DNA of 39,009 nucleotides from CAUZSH01 sp963582935 (GTDB lineage: Bacteria > Pseudomonadota > Gammaproteobacteria > Francisellales > Francisellaceae): contig CAUZSH010000007.1 in NCBI GenBank assembly GCA_963582935.1, positions 1 to 39,009 of the forward strand, read 5' to 3'. Shown piece by piece: positions 26,862-34,452 of the stretch (positions are counted from its first letter, which is position 1; the number at the start of each line of letters is the position of its first letter). Made by a program: the position numbers and the translations under genes. Under the pieces are notes generated by a model that saw only the letters and a list, made by a program, of their open reading frames with translations, did not search any database and was not told the origin of the DNA.

Positions 26862-26867
26862 TATAAT
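26862..26867 (+). promoter_or_regulatory. Candidate -10 element for the DUF4124 gene
   Basis: A perfect TATAAT lies 41 bases before the ATG at 26909. The matching -35 position falls in the -35 region of the opposite tRNA promoter and is poor, so this promoter would need an activator or would be weak. Confidence 0.4.
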
Positions 26868-26908
26868 GTTAGTATGAGTCACAAATTTTATTTGAAGTGA
26901 GAATAACT

Positions 26909-27625
26909 ATGTCTATATACAGATGGTTTAAATTTATATCCATTAGCGTTGCGCCCCTAACATTTCCACTATGCGTTTCATTATCGCATGCTGCAGACAT
27001 CTATAGCTGGCAAGATGAAAATGGCTCCACGGTTTACTCTAATCAGCCAAATCCCAATGCAAAACAGATAAAGCTAAAACCAATATCCTTCGTGAAAACA
27101 GCCTCTCCAAAAAAAGGTCTCAGCCCTACACAGCGAAAGACAGCAACCGCTCACCATATTAAATTCCTTTACCCTCTGCCGGATCAATCTATCCAACATC
27201 CAGGGGAGTCTTTAACCTTTATCGTCCAAAATGCATCGACACTATTAGCCCAAAACCCAGAGGAAGAAAAACAAGTTGTCGTCTTGCTAGACAACCATAA
27301 AACCACTTCCTCTCCCATTTATCAAAATATGTTTGACATCAATACGCCACCCCCAGGCAAACACTCCATTCAACTCAGAATTTTAGACAAAGACCAAAGC
27401 ATTCTCGCAGAGACATCAAAAGTCAGTTTCTATGTTCACTCAAGTGAACTCAAAAAGGCTGCTGGAACCCAAATAATAACAAAATTAACTTACCAAGAAA
27501 CCGCAGGAGGCATCAAAGAAAACAATATGGATAAATTTTATAAAGCCCATGAAGACTCATTGATAACACCTCAAGAACCGTATAAGGTGGATTGGGATGC
27601 TTATAAGAATCAAGTAAGCAAGTAA
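26909..27625 (+). CDS. Secreted DUF4124-domain protein
   Basis: This 238-residue protein has a signal peptide of about 27 residues (basic start, hydrophobic core, likely cleavage after SHA). The mature form begins with the DUF4124 pattern DIYSWQDENGSTVYSNQP, a short beta-rich segment common in gammaproteobacterial periplasmic proteins of unknown role. The middle (about 90-170) looks like a beta-sandwich, with FIVQNAST, VVVLLDNHK and HSIQLRILDKD, reminiscent of an immunoglobulin-like fold (inference). The C-terminal 50 residues are polar. The ATG follows AAGTGAG; a GTG at 26897 would add four residues. Its end lies five bases from the relA stop. Confidence 0.75.
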   Translation: MSIYRWFKFISISVAPLTFPLCVSLSHAADIYSWQDENGSTVYSNQPNPNAKQIKLKPISFVKTASPKKGLSPTQRKTATAHHIKFLYPLPDQSIQHPGESLTFIVQNASTLLAQNPEEEKQVVVLLDNHKTTSSPIYQNMFDINTPPPGKHSIQLRILDKDQSILAETSKVSFYVHSSELKKAAGTQIITKLTYQETAGGIKENNMDKFYKAHEDSLITPQEPYKVDWDAYKNQVSK

Positions 27626-27630
27626 ACAGT

Positions 27631-29841
27631 TCAATATGTGCGCTCAACCGTCTCAACCCCTTTAACGCTCTTTATGCGCTTGCAAATTTCTTGCAAACGT
27701 ATAACTGACTCAATGGCAATCTTTATTCGCACAATCGAAAATTGGGATGTTTCCTTTTTATCCGTTTTCGACCCCAAAACAACCACCTTATCCGCAGATA
27801 ATACTGAAAAAACATCCGATGGGAATCCCTCTTTTTCTCTCGAGCTCACTAAAATATCTACAGGATATCGATGTGAATCATCACTTCGCCAAGTTACTTC
27901 TACCATTTTTTCAGGGTGTTTTAATCTCAATTTTTGATAGTTATGGCAGCTTTGACGATGCACTGTAACACCTCTGCCTTGGGTCACAAACCCCACAATT
28001 TCATCCCCTGCCACAGGCTTGCAACAACCTGCCATATGAGAGAGAAGATTATCCACCCCATAAATAGTCAAATTTCCTTTGTTTTTATATTTTTTATCTT
28101 CCGCATAAGGAATGTCAGCATCAAGCTGCATTGGCCTCGGTCTATCTTTTACTTGAAATTTTTCTGAAATATAATTTGCCACCTGATTAAAACGCAAATC
28201 GCCTGTTTCAATCGCCGCATAAAAACTCTCCTCATCCACCATATTAAAATGCCCCGCGACAACAAGATAATCAACCTGCGCAACAGACAAGGACCTCACC
28301 TCAAGGAGCAACCGCTCTTTCCCTAGACGTGCATTTTCCTCTTTATTTTGGAGCTTAAACCAACGTAAAATTCTTGCCCTAATTTTATTTGAAAACACAT
28401 AACCAGAACTTGCATTATACCAATCCTTACTGGGCTGAGGCGTCCTGTGTGTCAAAATGTCAACTTTATCACCCGTGGTTAGCTTCGTTGATAGCGGCAT
28501 AATTCTGCCATTAATTTTAGCGCCTCTGCATCGATGACCCACCATTGTATGAACATGGTAGGCAAAGTCCAAAACCGTAGAGCCTTTGGGTAAATCCTGG
28601 ACGTCACCATTTGGTGTAAATGCATACACCCGCTCATCTACAAGCTGCGTATGAACTTTATCTAAAGCTGTGGAATTCACCTCAAGCATTTCATCTTGCC
28701 ACTCCATAAGAGAGCGCAACCAAGCAATTCTTGTCTCGTAGCCTGCATCATATTTCACCGCCTCCTTATAACGCCAGTGTGCCGCCACACCCATTTCAGA
28801 GGTTTCATGCATATCATGCGTTCTAATTTGCACTTCTATTGGTAAAGAATCTGGCCCTAAATACACCGCGTGAACAGACTGGTAACCATTAGATTTTGGT
28901 GTGGCGATATAATCCGAGAACTCCTCTGGCAAAGACACCCACAGATCATTCAAGACGCTTAACACTTCATAGCACTCATCAACATTTGAAACCAACACCC
29001 TAATCGCACGAATATCAAACAACTTATCAAAAGCAATGTCTTTATTACGCGTTTTTCGCCAAATGCTATATATGTGCTTTACACGCCCAGAAACCAACGC
29101 TTCAATAGAATGTTGCACCAATGAAACATTAATCTTAAGCACGGCTTCCTTAATATATTGTTCCCGCTCTAAACGCTTAAGTTTTAACTGTTTTGCAATT
29201 TTTTTATATTCAACAGGATATAGGTAAAAAAATGCCCGATCCTCAAGCTCCCACTTAATTTGGTTTAGCCCCAAACGATTAGCTAACGGCGCATAAATAT
29301 CAAGAATTTCTTTTGCAAATACTTGTTTATAAGACTCAGTCCATTTGCGAACTGCACGCATTAGGCAGACACGCTCCGCAAGTTTCACTAAAACGATTCG
29401 CACATCCTCAACCAGCGTCAGTAGCATTTTCCTAAACTTATCTATTTGCGCTTTATTTGGATCGACGTTCTGAAATGTCCGCATCATTACCATATTGCGA
29501 ACACCCATTAAGATCTTTGAAACAGGCTCTCCGCAACGCTCTGAAATTTGGCTTGTGTCGACGAGATTTGCTTCAGAGACCCCTAACAATAATCCAGCAG
29601 CAACCGCCTCTTCATCTGCCTGCAAATCAAACAGTATCGCAGCAACTTCTACACCATGCTGAAAAACATTCCCACCGTAATCTCCAGGATGATCGACGCC
29701 AACCTCTAAAGCCAAATCATAAGCACTTGCAATCACAGCAAACCGCTCTTTTGGATAAAATGATTGCAACATATCAAACCAAACGCTCACATCAATCAGA
29801 CCTGCTGCGGTTAATTTAAATTTATCTGTCACCTGAACCAT
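27631..29841 (-). CDS. relA: (p)ppGpp synthetase RelA, monofunctional
   Basis: This 736-residue protein has the long-RSH layout: an N-terminal pseudo-hydrolase domain, a synthetase domain (KHIYSIWRKTRNKDIAFDKL, YIATPKSNGYQSVHAVYLGP, EVQIRTHDMHE, GVAAHWRYKE), TGS (RVYAFTPNGDVQDLP, FAYHVHTMVGHRC), a zinc-finger region with AGCCKPVAGDEIVGFVTQGR, and a C-terminal ACT domain. Where hydrolases have the HD pair, this protein reads AAGLLLGVSE, so hydrolysis is not expected and a separate SpoT should exist elsewhere. The ATG at 29841 gives the family length; the frame extends to a TTG at 29931 without support. No clear Shine-Dalgarno sequence precedes the ATG. Confidence 0.95.
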   Translation of the reverse strand: MVQVTDKFKLTAAGLIDVSVWFDMLQSFYPKERFAVIASAYDLALEVGVDHPGDYGGNVFQHGVEVAAILFDLQADEEAVAAGLLLGVSEANLVDTSQISERCGEPVSKILMGVRNMVMMRTFQNVDPNKAQIDKFRKMLLTLVEDVRIVLVKLAERVCLMRAVRKWTESYKQVFAKEILDIYAPLANRLGLNQIKWELEDRAFFYLYPVEYKKIAKQLKLKRLEREQYIKEAVLKINVSLVQHSIEALVSGRVKHIYSIWRKTRNKDIAFDKLFDIRAIRVLVSNVDECYEVLSVLNDLWVSLPEEFSDYIATPKSNGYQSVHAVYLGPDSLPIEVQIRTHDMHETSEMGVAAHWRYKEAVKYDAGYETRIAWLRSLMEWQDEMLEVNSTALDKVHTQLVDERVYAFTPNGDVQDLPKGSTVLDFAYHVHTMVGHRCRGAKINGRIMPLSTKLTTGDKVDILTHRTPQPSKDWYNASSGYVFSNKIRARILRWFKLQNKEENARLGKERLLLEVRSLSVAQVDYLVVAGHFNMVDEESFYAAIETGDLRFNQVANYISEKFQVKDRPRPMQLDADIPYAEDKKYKNKGNLTIYGVDNLLSHMAGCCKPVAGDEIVGFVTQGRGVTVHRQSCHNYQKLRLKHPEKMVEVTWRSDDSHRYPVDILVSSREKEGFPSDVFSVLSADKVVVLGSKTDKKETSQFSIVRIKIAIESVIRLQEICKRIKSVKGVETVERTY

Positions 29842-29994
29842 GAAGCGCCCCAAACTTTGATGAAATATACATACTTCAGTTCGACATACCGAACTTGATA
29901 CCAGAATATCCTGCACTGGTTTTGGAAACAATAAGATTAATTGAAATTTGTTTAATAAAAATTAAATTGTAGAAATTGAACAATAAACTCTCTG

Positions 29995-30585
29995 CTAATA
30001 ACTGAATTCCGATTGAGCACGAAGCATTTCAATATCTCTTTCTCTTTGAGTACGAATTCTTGCATGCTCTTCAAGCAATATATTTATTTTCGATCTGGCT
30101 GATTTTTGAATTTGAATCACCTCTTGATCTGCACGCATTTGCATACTTTGCAGGTCATTTTGCTGGTGTTGATGTCGCTCCAGAGCCTCAGATTTTTTCT
30201 CTCTTACCGTATAAACTGCTAAAAACAATGATTGTATCAACACAGACTCCTGCTCTAACCTTTCCTCAGAAAAAGGCTCGCTTGGCTTTATTTGTTGGTA
30301 AGTTTCTGTAAAATCTCTTTGACCATGCTGAAAGTCAGCATGCTGGTGTGCGGGCTTATGGGGTCTTTTTGAATGCCTCGATTGTTGAGCATTATTTTTG
30401 TTTTTATTTTTAGAGTGCTTACTGGTTTGCCACTTACGCAATATTTCAGCGATTTGAGAGTGATTCCCTTTCCCAATATACCGGCGTATCTTCTCTAAGG
30501 TATAGCGCTCACCTTTTTTCAAAATGCTTTGAGCAGCATTGATCACTTCATCATAAGTGATTGGCGTATCTTTTTGATCGGCCAT
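29995..30585 (-). CDS. KfrA-like N-terminal DNA-binding domain protein with coiled coil
   Basis: This is a 196-residue protein. Residues about 8-52 (ITYDEVINAAQSILKKGERY, LEKIRRYIGKGNHSQIAEIL, RKW) fit the KfrA N-terminal helix-turn-helix: Aa..L...G..pT...VR..lG.Gs...I...L..W. That domain is known from plasmid regulators and segregation-linked coiled-coil proteins. A very basic linker rich in Lys, Asn and His follows (about 53-88). A heptad-like helix at about 110-190 is rich in Gln, Glu and Arg and probably mediates oligomerisation. The ATG follows AAGGAA. It lies between carA and relA on the same strand in otherwise chromosomal context, with no plasmid genes nearby. Confidence 0.65.
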   Translation of the reverse strand: MADQKDTPITYDEVINAAQSILKKGERYTLEKIRRYIGKGNHSQIAEILRKWQTSKHSKNKNKNNAQQSRHSKRPHKPAHQHADFQHGQRDFTETYQQIKPSEPFSEERLEQESVLIQSLFLAVYTVREKKSEALERHQHQQNDLQSMQMRADQEVIQIQKSARSKINILLEEHARIRTQRERDIEMLRAQSEFSY

Positions 30586-30724
30586 AGTACAGAAATTCCT
30601 TTATTTTGACATAATATCATCTAAAAAATATGATTTGCCTGACAAGCAACTCAAGGGGCATTGCTAGCAAATAGAGCTAACAATATCAATTCTCGAACAA
30701 ATTTTAAAGAAATGCAAATATTTC

Positions 30725-31774
30725 TTATAAGGAATCTATAAATTCGTCAAAAAGCCATGCCGTATCCACAGGACCAGGACAAGCTTCTGGATGAAACTGC
30801 ACTGAAAAATAAGGCTTGGTTTTATGTTGAATGCCTTGCACCGTACCATCATTTAAATTTTTAAACGATACTTCCCAGTCATTTGGTAAAGAACTTTCAT
30901 CAATGGCATAACCATGATTTTGAGACGTAAGATAGCTTCGATCTGTTCCCACATGCAAGCATGGATGATTTTGGGCCCGATGTCCAAATTTCATTTTATA
31001 AGTCTTTGCATCAATTGCCAGTCCCATAATTTGCGCACCCAAACAAATACCAAAAATAGATTTATCCGTGCGCTTTGCCATTGTTTTTTTGAGCACTTCT
31101 ATCGTCTTCGCACAACGCTCTGGATCACCCGGCCCATTAGAAAGAAACACGCCATCAAATTTGTCATCACTATAGTCATAGTCATAAGGGACGCGTTTAA
31201 CCTTAATATCATAGGAGATCAGATGACGCCAAATATTTGATTTCATGCCACAGTCAACCGCAATAACCAACTTGTCGCCACTGCCTTCAATAATCGGCTC
31301 TTTAATGGAGACGGCTTCAACTAAGTTCCCCGCATTGATATCGGGAAAGTGCTTAGGCAGTTTTCCACTACAAACAATTGCACCCGCAACAACCCCATGC
31401 TTACGCAATACTTTTGTAAGTGCTCGAGTATCTATATTTGCAATAATAGGTGTATTGTGCTTTTTGCACCAAGCCTCTAATGAAATCTCACCTTGCTTGC
31501 GTGCATAAAAAGGTGCCAATTCTGAAACGATTAACCCTGACGCATGAATCAGATCTGACTCCCAATGATCTGAGGTCTCAACCCCATAGTTTCCAATCAT
31601 TGGATAGGTAAAGGTAACAATTTGCCCCTTATAAGATGGATCGGTTAATACCTCGGTATAGCCGACCATACCTGTATTAAAAACAACTTCGCCAAAATTT
31701 TGATCTTGAACCCAGGAAGGAGATACACCTTCAAATATTTCACCAGTCTCAAGAACGAGTTTGGAAGGAATCAT
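30725..31774 (-). CDS. carA: Carbamoyl-phosphate synthase small (glutaminase) subunit
   Basis: This 349-residue protein has the N-terminal CarA domain (GEVVFNTGMVGYTEVLTDPS, FTYPMIGNYGVE, IDTRALTKVLRKHG) and a class I glutamine amidotransferase domain. The nucleophile loop is FGICLGAQ, TSQNHGYAID follows, and the His/Glu pair is in SVQFHPEACPGP. It supplies ammonia to CarB for arginine and pyrimidine synthesis. It is about 30 residues shorter than E. coli CarA. Segments such as RVPYDYDYSDDKFDGVFLSN and DTAWLFDEF resemble the Bacteroidetes-type subunits more than the enterobacterial one (from memory of those families). carB is not adjacent. The ATG at 31774 follows CAGAG; a GTG at 31786 is an alternative. 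Confidence 0.9.
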   Translation of the reverse strand: MIPSKLVLETGEIFEGVSPSWVQDQNFGEVVFNTGMVGYTEVLTDPSYKGQIVTFTYPMIGNYGVETSDHWESDLIHASGLIVSELAPFYARKQGEISLEAWCKKHNTPIIANIDTRALTKVLRKHGVVAGAIVCSGKLPKHFPDINAGNLVEAVSIKEPIIEGSGDKLVIAVDCGMKSNIWRHLISYDIKVKRVPYDYDYSDDKFDGVFLSNGPGDPERCAKTIEVLKKTMAKRTDKSIFGICLGAQIMGLAIDAKTYKMKFGHRAQNHPCLHVGTDRSYLTSQNHGYAIDESSLPNDWEVSFKNLNDGTVQGIQHKTKPYFSVQFHPEACPGPVDTAWLFDEFIDSL

Positions 31775-31845
31775 AATAAAAAACACTCTGCTTAAGTTTA
31801 AAGCATTCTAAAGTAACTTAGATAATGATGCAAAGACTATTTCCC

Positions 31846-31886
31846 AAAAATGACAAAGCCCACACTATGATTAGCACGGGCTTTGT
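31846..31886 (-). terminator. Rho-independent terminator after groEL
   Basis: A nine-base-pair perfect stem (ACAAAGCCC at 31886-31878 with its complement at 31861-31853) is extended inward by G-U and Watson-Crick pairs around a four-base ATCA loop. A T5 run follows on the minus strand two bases later. It ends the groESL transcript before carA. Confidence 0.75.
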
Positions 31887-31937
31887 AAAAAATAAAACTC
31901 ACTGCCAATAAAGACAATTAGAGGTCAACTGAGCGCA

Positions 31938-33581
31938 TTACATCATGCCGCCCATTCCACCCATGCCGCCCATTCCACCCATATCAGGCATGGCAGGTTT
32001 ATCTTCTGGGATTTCGCTAACCATCGCTTCAGTCGTAATCATTAGCCCTGAAACAGATGCCGCCAACTGCAAAGCTGAACGCGTCACTTTTGTTGGGTCT
32101 AGAATACCCATTTCCAACATATCACCATATTCTTCAGTTGCCGCATTAAAGCCAAAGTTACCTTTTCCTTCGCGAACTTTATTCAGGACAACAGATGGCT
32201 CGCCACCTGCATTTTGAACGATTTGACGCATTGGTGCTTCCATGGCGCGACGTAAAAGTGCAATACCATGATTCTGGTCATCATTAATACCTTTCAAGTC
32301 TGAAATAGCATCAATCACTCTAAGCAAGGCAACGCCACCACCAGCAACAACGCCCTCTTCAACTGCCGCACGTGTCGCATGTAACGCGTCATCCACACGA
32401 TCTTTCTTCTCTTTCATCTCAACTTCAGTCACCGCACCTACACGAATTACTGCAACGCCACCTGAAAGTTTTGCTAAACGCTCTTGTAGTTTTTCTTTGT
32501 CATAATCAGACGCCGCTTCTGAAATATGCTTACGAATTTGTGTTACACGCGCCTCAATAGTCGCTGAGTCACCAGCACCGTCAATCACTGTGGTATCATC
32601 TTTGGTAATTTGAACACGTGCAGCCGTCCCCAAATGTTCCATAGTGGCTTTTTCAAGCTCTAGACCAACTTCTTCAGAAATAACGGTGGCTCCTGTTAAA
32701 ATCGCGATATCTTCAAGCATTGCTTTACGACGATCACCAAACCCTGGCGCTTTAACCGCAACCGCTTTGACGATGCCACGAATGTTATTGACCACCAATG
32801 TCGCCAATGCTTCGCCTTCAATATCCTCTGCAATAATCAAAAGTGGTCGACCTGATTTTGCAACACCTTCAAGCGTTGGAAGCAGTTCACGAATATTCAC
32901 AATTTTCTTTTCAACCAATAAAATATGTGGGCTTTCAAGTTCCGCAGTCATATTCTCTTGGTTCGTTGCAAAATAAGGGGACAAGTAACCACGGTCAAAC
33001 TGCATACCTTCAACAACGTCCAATTCAAACTCAAAGCCTTTGCCTTCTTCAACCGTAATAACACCTTCTTTACCCACTTTTTCCATGGCTTCTGCAATAA
33101 TATTACCGATAACTTCATCGGAGTTTGCAGAAATGCTGCCTACTTGCGCAATGGCTTTTTGATCCTTACAATCTTGTTTCATTTTTTGCAGTTCTGCAAC
33201 AGACGCAATCACCGCTTTATCTATACCGCGCTTAAGATCCATTGGGTTCATACCTGCAGCCACTAGTTTCAGACCTTCCTCAAGAATTGCTTGCGCCAAA
33301 ACAGTTGCAGTCGTTGTTCCATCGCCTGCAACATCAGAAGTCTGAGAGGCCACTTCTTTAACCATTTGCGCGCCCATATTTTCAAACTTATCTTTAAGCT
33401 CAATTTCTTTTGCCACAGACACACCATCTTTTGTGATAACAGGTGCGCCAAATGACTTTTCAATCACAACATTACGACCCTTTGGTCCCAATGTTACTTT
33501 TACTGCATTCGCAAGCATATTGACGCCTTCAAGCATACGAACACGTGCATCATTACCAAAACGTACTTCTTTAGCTGACAT
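31938..33581 (-). CDS. groEL: Chaperonin GroEL (60 kDa)
   Basis: This 547-residue protein has the ATP-binding segments VTLGPKGRNVVIEKSFG and DGVSVAKEIEL, and GDGTTTATVLAQAI with the catalytic aspartate. The apical domain includes SPHILLVEKKI, and RAAVEEGVVAGGG follows. The protein ends in a GGM-repeat tail (GGMGGMGGMGGMM), part of which is encoded by an exact 18-base tandem repeat. Two seven-mer rings with GroES fold cytoplasmic proteins. The ATG follows AAGAGGAATTAATT. It lies 32 bases after groES. Confidence 0.98.
   Translation of the reverse strand: MSAKEVRFGNDARVRMLEGVNMLANAVKVTLGPKGRNVVIEKSFGAPVITKDGVSVAKEIELKDKFENMGAQMVKEVASQTSDVAGDGTTTATVLAQAILEEGLKLVAAGMNPMDLKRGIDKAVIASVAELQKMKQDCKDQKAIAQVGSISANSDEVIGNIIAEAMEKVGKEGVITVEEGKGFEFELDVVEGMQFDRGYLSPYFATNQENMTAELESPHILLVEKKIVNIRELLPTLEGVAKSGRPLLIIAEDIEGEALATLVVNNIRGIVKAVAVKAPGFGDRRKAMLEDIAILTGATVISEEVGLELEKATMEHLGTAARVQITKDDTTVIDGAGDSATIEARVTQIRKHISEAASDYDKEKLQERLAKLSGGVAVIRVGAVTEVEMKEKKDRVDDALHATRAAVEEGVVAGGGVALLRVIDAISDLKGINDDQNHGIALLRRAMEAPMRQIVQNAGGEPSVVLNKVREGKGNFGFNAATEEYGDMLEMGILDPTKVTRSALQLAASVSGLMITTEAMVSEIPEDKPAMPDMGGMGGMGGMGGMM
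31945..31980. repeat. 18-base perfect tandem repeat in the groEL tail
   Basis: Two identical 18-base units (31945-31962 and 31963-31980) encode Gly-Met-Gly-Gly-Met-Gly units of the disordered C-terminus. It stays in frame, so copy-number changes would lengthen or shorten the tail by six residues. Confidence 0.9.
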
Positions 33582-33613
33582 AATTAATTCCTCTTCTTAA
33601 AATTAAACAAAGT

Positions 33614-33901
33614 TTATTCAACAACCGCCATGATGTCTTCTTCACGCATCATCAACAAATCTTCTGCAGCAACTTTCACTTCCGTGCCCGAATATTTGCC
33701 AAACAAGACCTTATCACCGATTTTGATATCTAGTGGACGTACCTGCCCATCTGTCAAAATCTTGCCATTTCCAGCCGCAATAATTTCACCAGTCACTGGC
33801 TTTTCAGCGGCGCTTCCTGGCAACACAATTCCAGATGCTGTCGTTGTTTCTTCTTCAGCACGACGAATTAAAACTCTGTCATGTAATGGACGAATACTCA
33901 T
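33614..33901 (-). CDS. groES: Co-chaperonin GroES (10 kDa)
   Basis: This 95-residue protein begins MSIRPLHDRVLIRRAEEE. It has the mobile loop TTASGIVLPGSAAEKP (about 20-35), with its IVL contact to GroEL, and the GDKVLFGKYSGTEV strand. It caps the GroEL cavity. The ATG follows AGGAGAAAAACT. A heat-shock-type promoter lies about 58 bases upstream. Confidence 0.98.
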   Translation of the reverse strand: MSIRPLHDRVLIRRAEEETTTASGIVLPGSAAEKPVTGEIIAAGNGKILTDGQVRPLDIKIGDKVLFGKYSGTEVKVAAEDLLMMREEDIMAVVE

Positions 33902-33958
33902 AGTTTTTCTCCTACTATTTCACTATTGAATTAAATCAAGGCTATCACCTGTAATGTT

Positions 33959-33986
33959 ATATGAGGACAAGAATTTTATTTTCAAG
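33959..33986 (-). promoter_or_regulatory. Sigma-32-type heat-shock promoter of groESL
   Basis: On the minus strand CTTGAAA (33986-33980) and CCTCATAT (33966-33959) are separated by 13 bases, close to the sigma-32 consensus CTTGAAA-N13-14-CCCCATnT. TTGAAA with TATAAC 18 bases further could serve sigma-70 as well. No CIRCE inverted repeat was seen. Confidence 0.75.
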
Positions 33987-34065
33987 CTAAAAGCGTATTT
34001 TTTTACAAAAAATAAATTATACTCGGGAATTATTGCCACACTACATACCAACAATGGGAGAAACC

Positions 34066-34449
34066 ATGCGCCTTGCACATATAATGATTCGAGTTAACAA
34101 CCTAAAAGAATCTTTGCACTTCTACCAAAACACATTTGATCTAAAAATACTACGGACAATGGAGAATAAAGACTATCGATATACACTGGTTTTTTTAGGT
34201 TTTGAAGATGTCAATAATGAATGCGTTCTTGAGTTAACCTACAACTGGGATGAAAGCCACTACGATCATGGCAGTGCCTTTGGACACCTTTGCTTTCAAG
34301 TAGAAGACATGAAAAGCATCTGTGACTTATCTCTAAAAAATGGCGGCGTTATTACAAAACAACCAAGCTCACTAAAAGGAGGTAAGGATATGATCGCCTT
34401 TGTAACAGACCCTAACGGTTATGCAATTGAGCTCATCCCATACCATTAA
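34066..34449 (+). CDS. gloA: Lactoylglutathione lyase (glyoxalase I)
   Basis: This 127-residue VOC-fold protein begins MRLAHIMIRVNNLKESLHFY. The four metal ligands of bacterial GloA fall at the same positions as in E. coli: H5, E56 (VLELTYNW), H74 (GHLCFQV) and E122 (YAIELIPYH). It isomerises the glutathione hemithioacetal of methylglyoxal to lactoylglutathione; the short form suggests the nickel-dependent class (inference). The ATG at 34066 follows GGGAG; TTG at 34033 and ATG at 34054 are rejected. A TATACT at 34018-34023 may be its -10. It is divergent from groES and ends three bases from the convergent aminotransferase. Confidence 0.95.
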   Translation: MRLAHIMIRVNNLKESLHFYQNTFDLKILRTMENKDYRYTLVFLGFEDVNNECVLELTYNWDESHYDHGSAFGHLCFQVEDMKSICDLSLKNGGVITKQPSSLKGGKDMIAFVTDPNGYAIELIPYH

Positions 34450-34452
34450 TAA

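Noticed and set aside
29842..29931. N-terminal extension of RelA from TTG
   Set aside because: There is no ribosome binding site, and RelA length fits the ATG at 29841.
33902..33958. CIRCE element upstream of groES
   Set aside because: No TTAGCACTC-N9-GAGTGCTAA-like inverted repeat is present.
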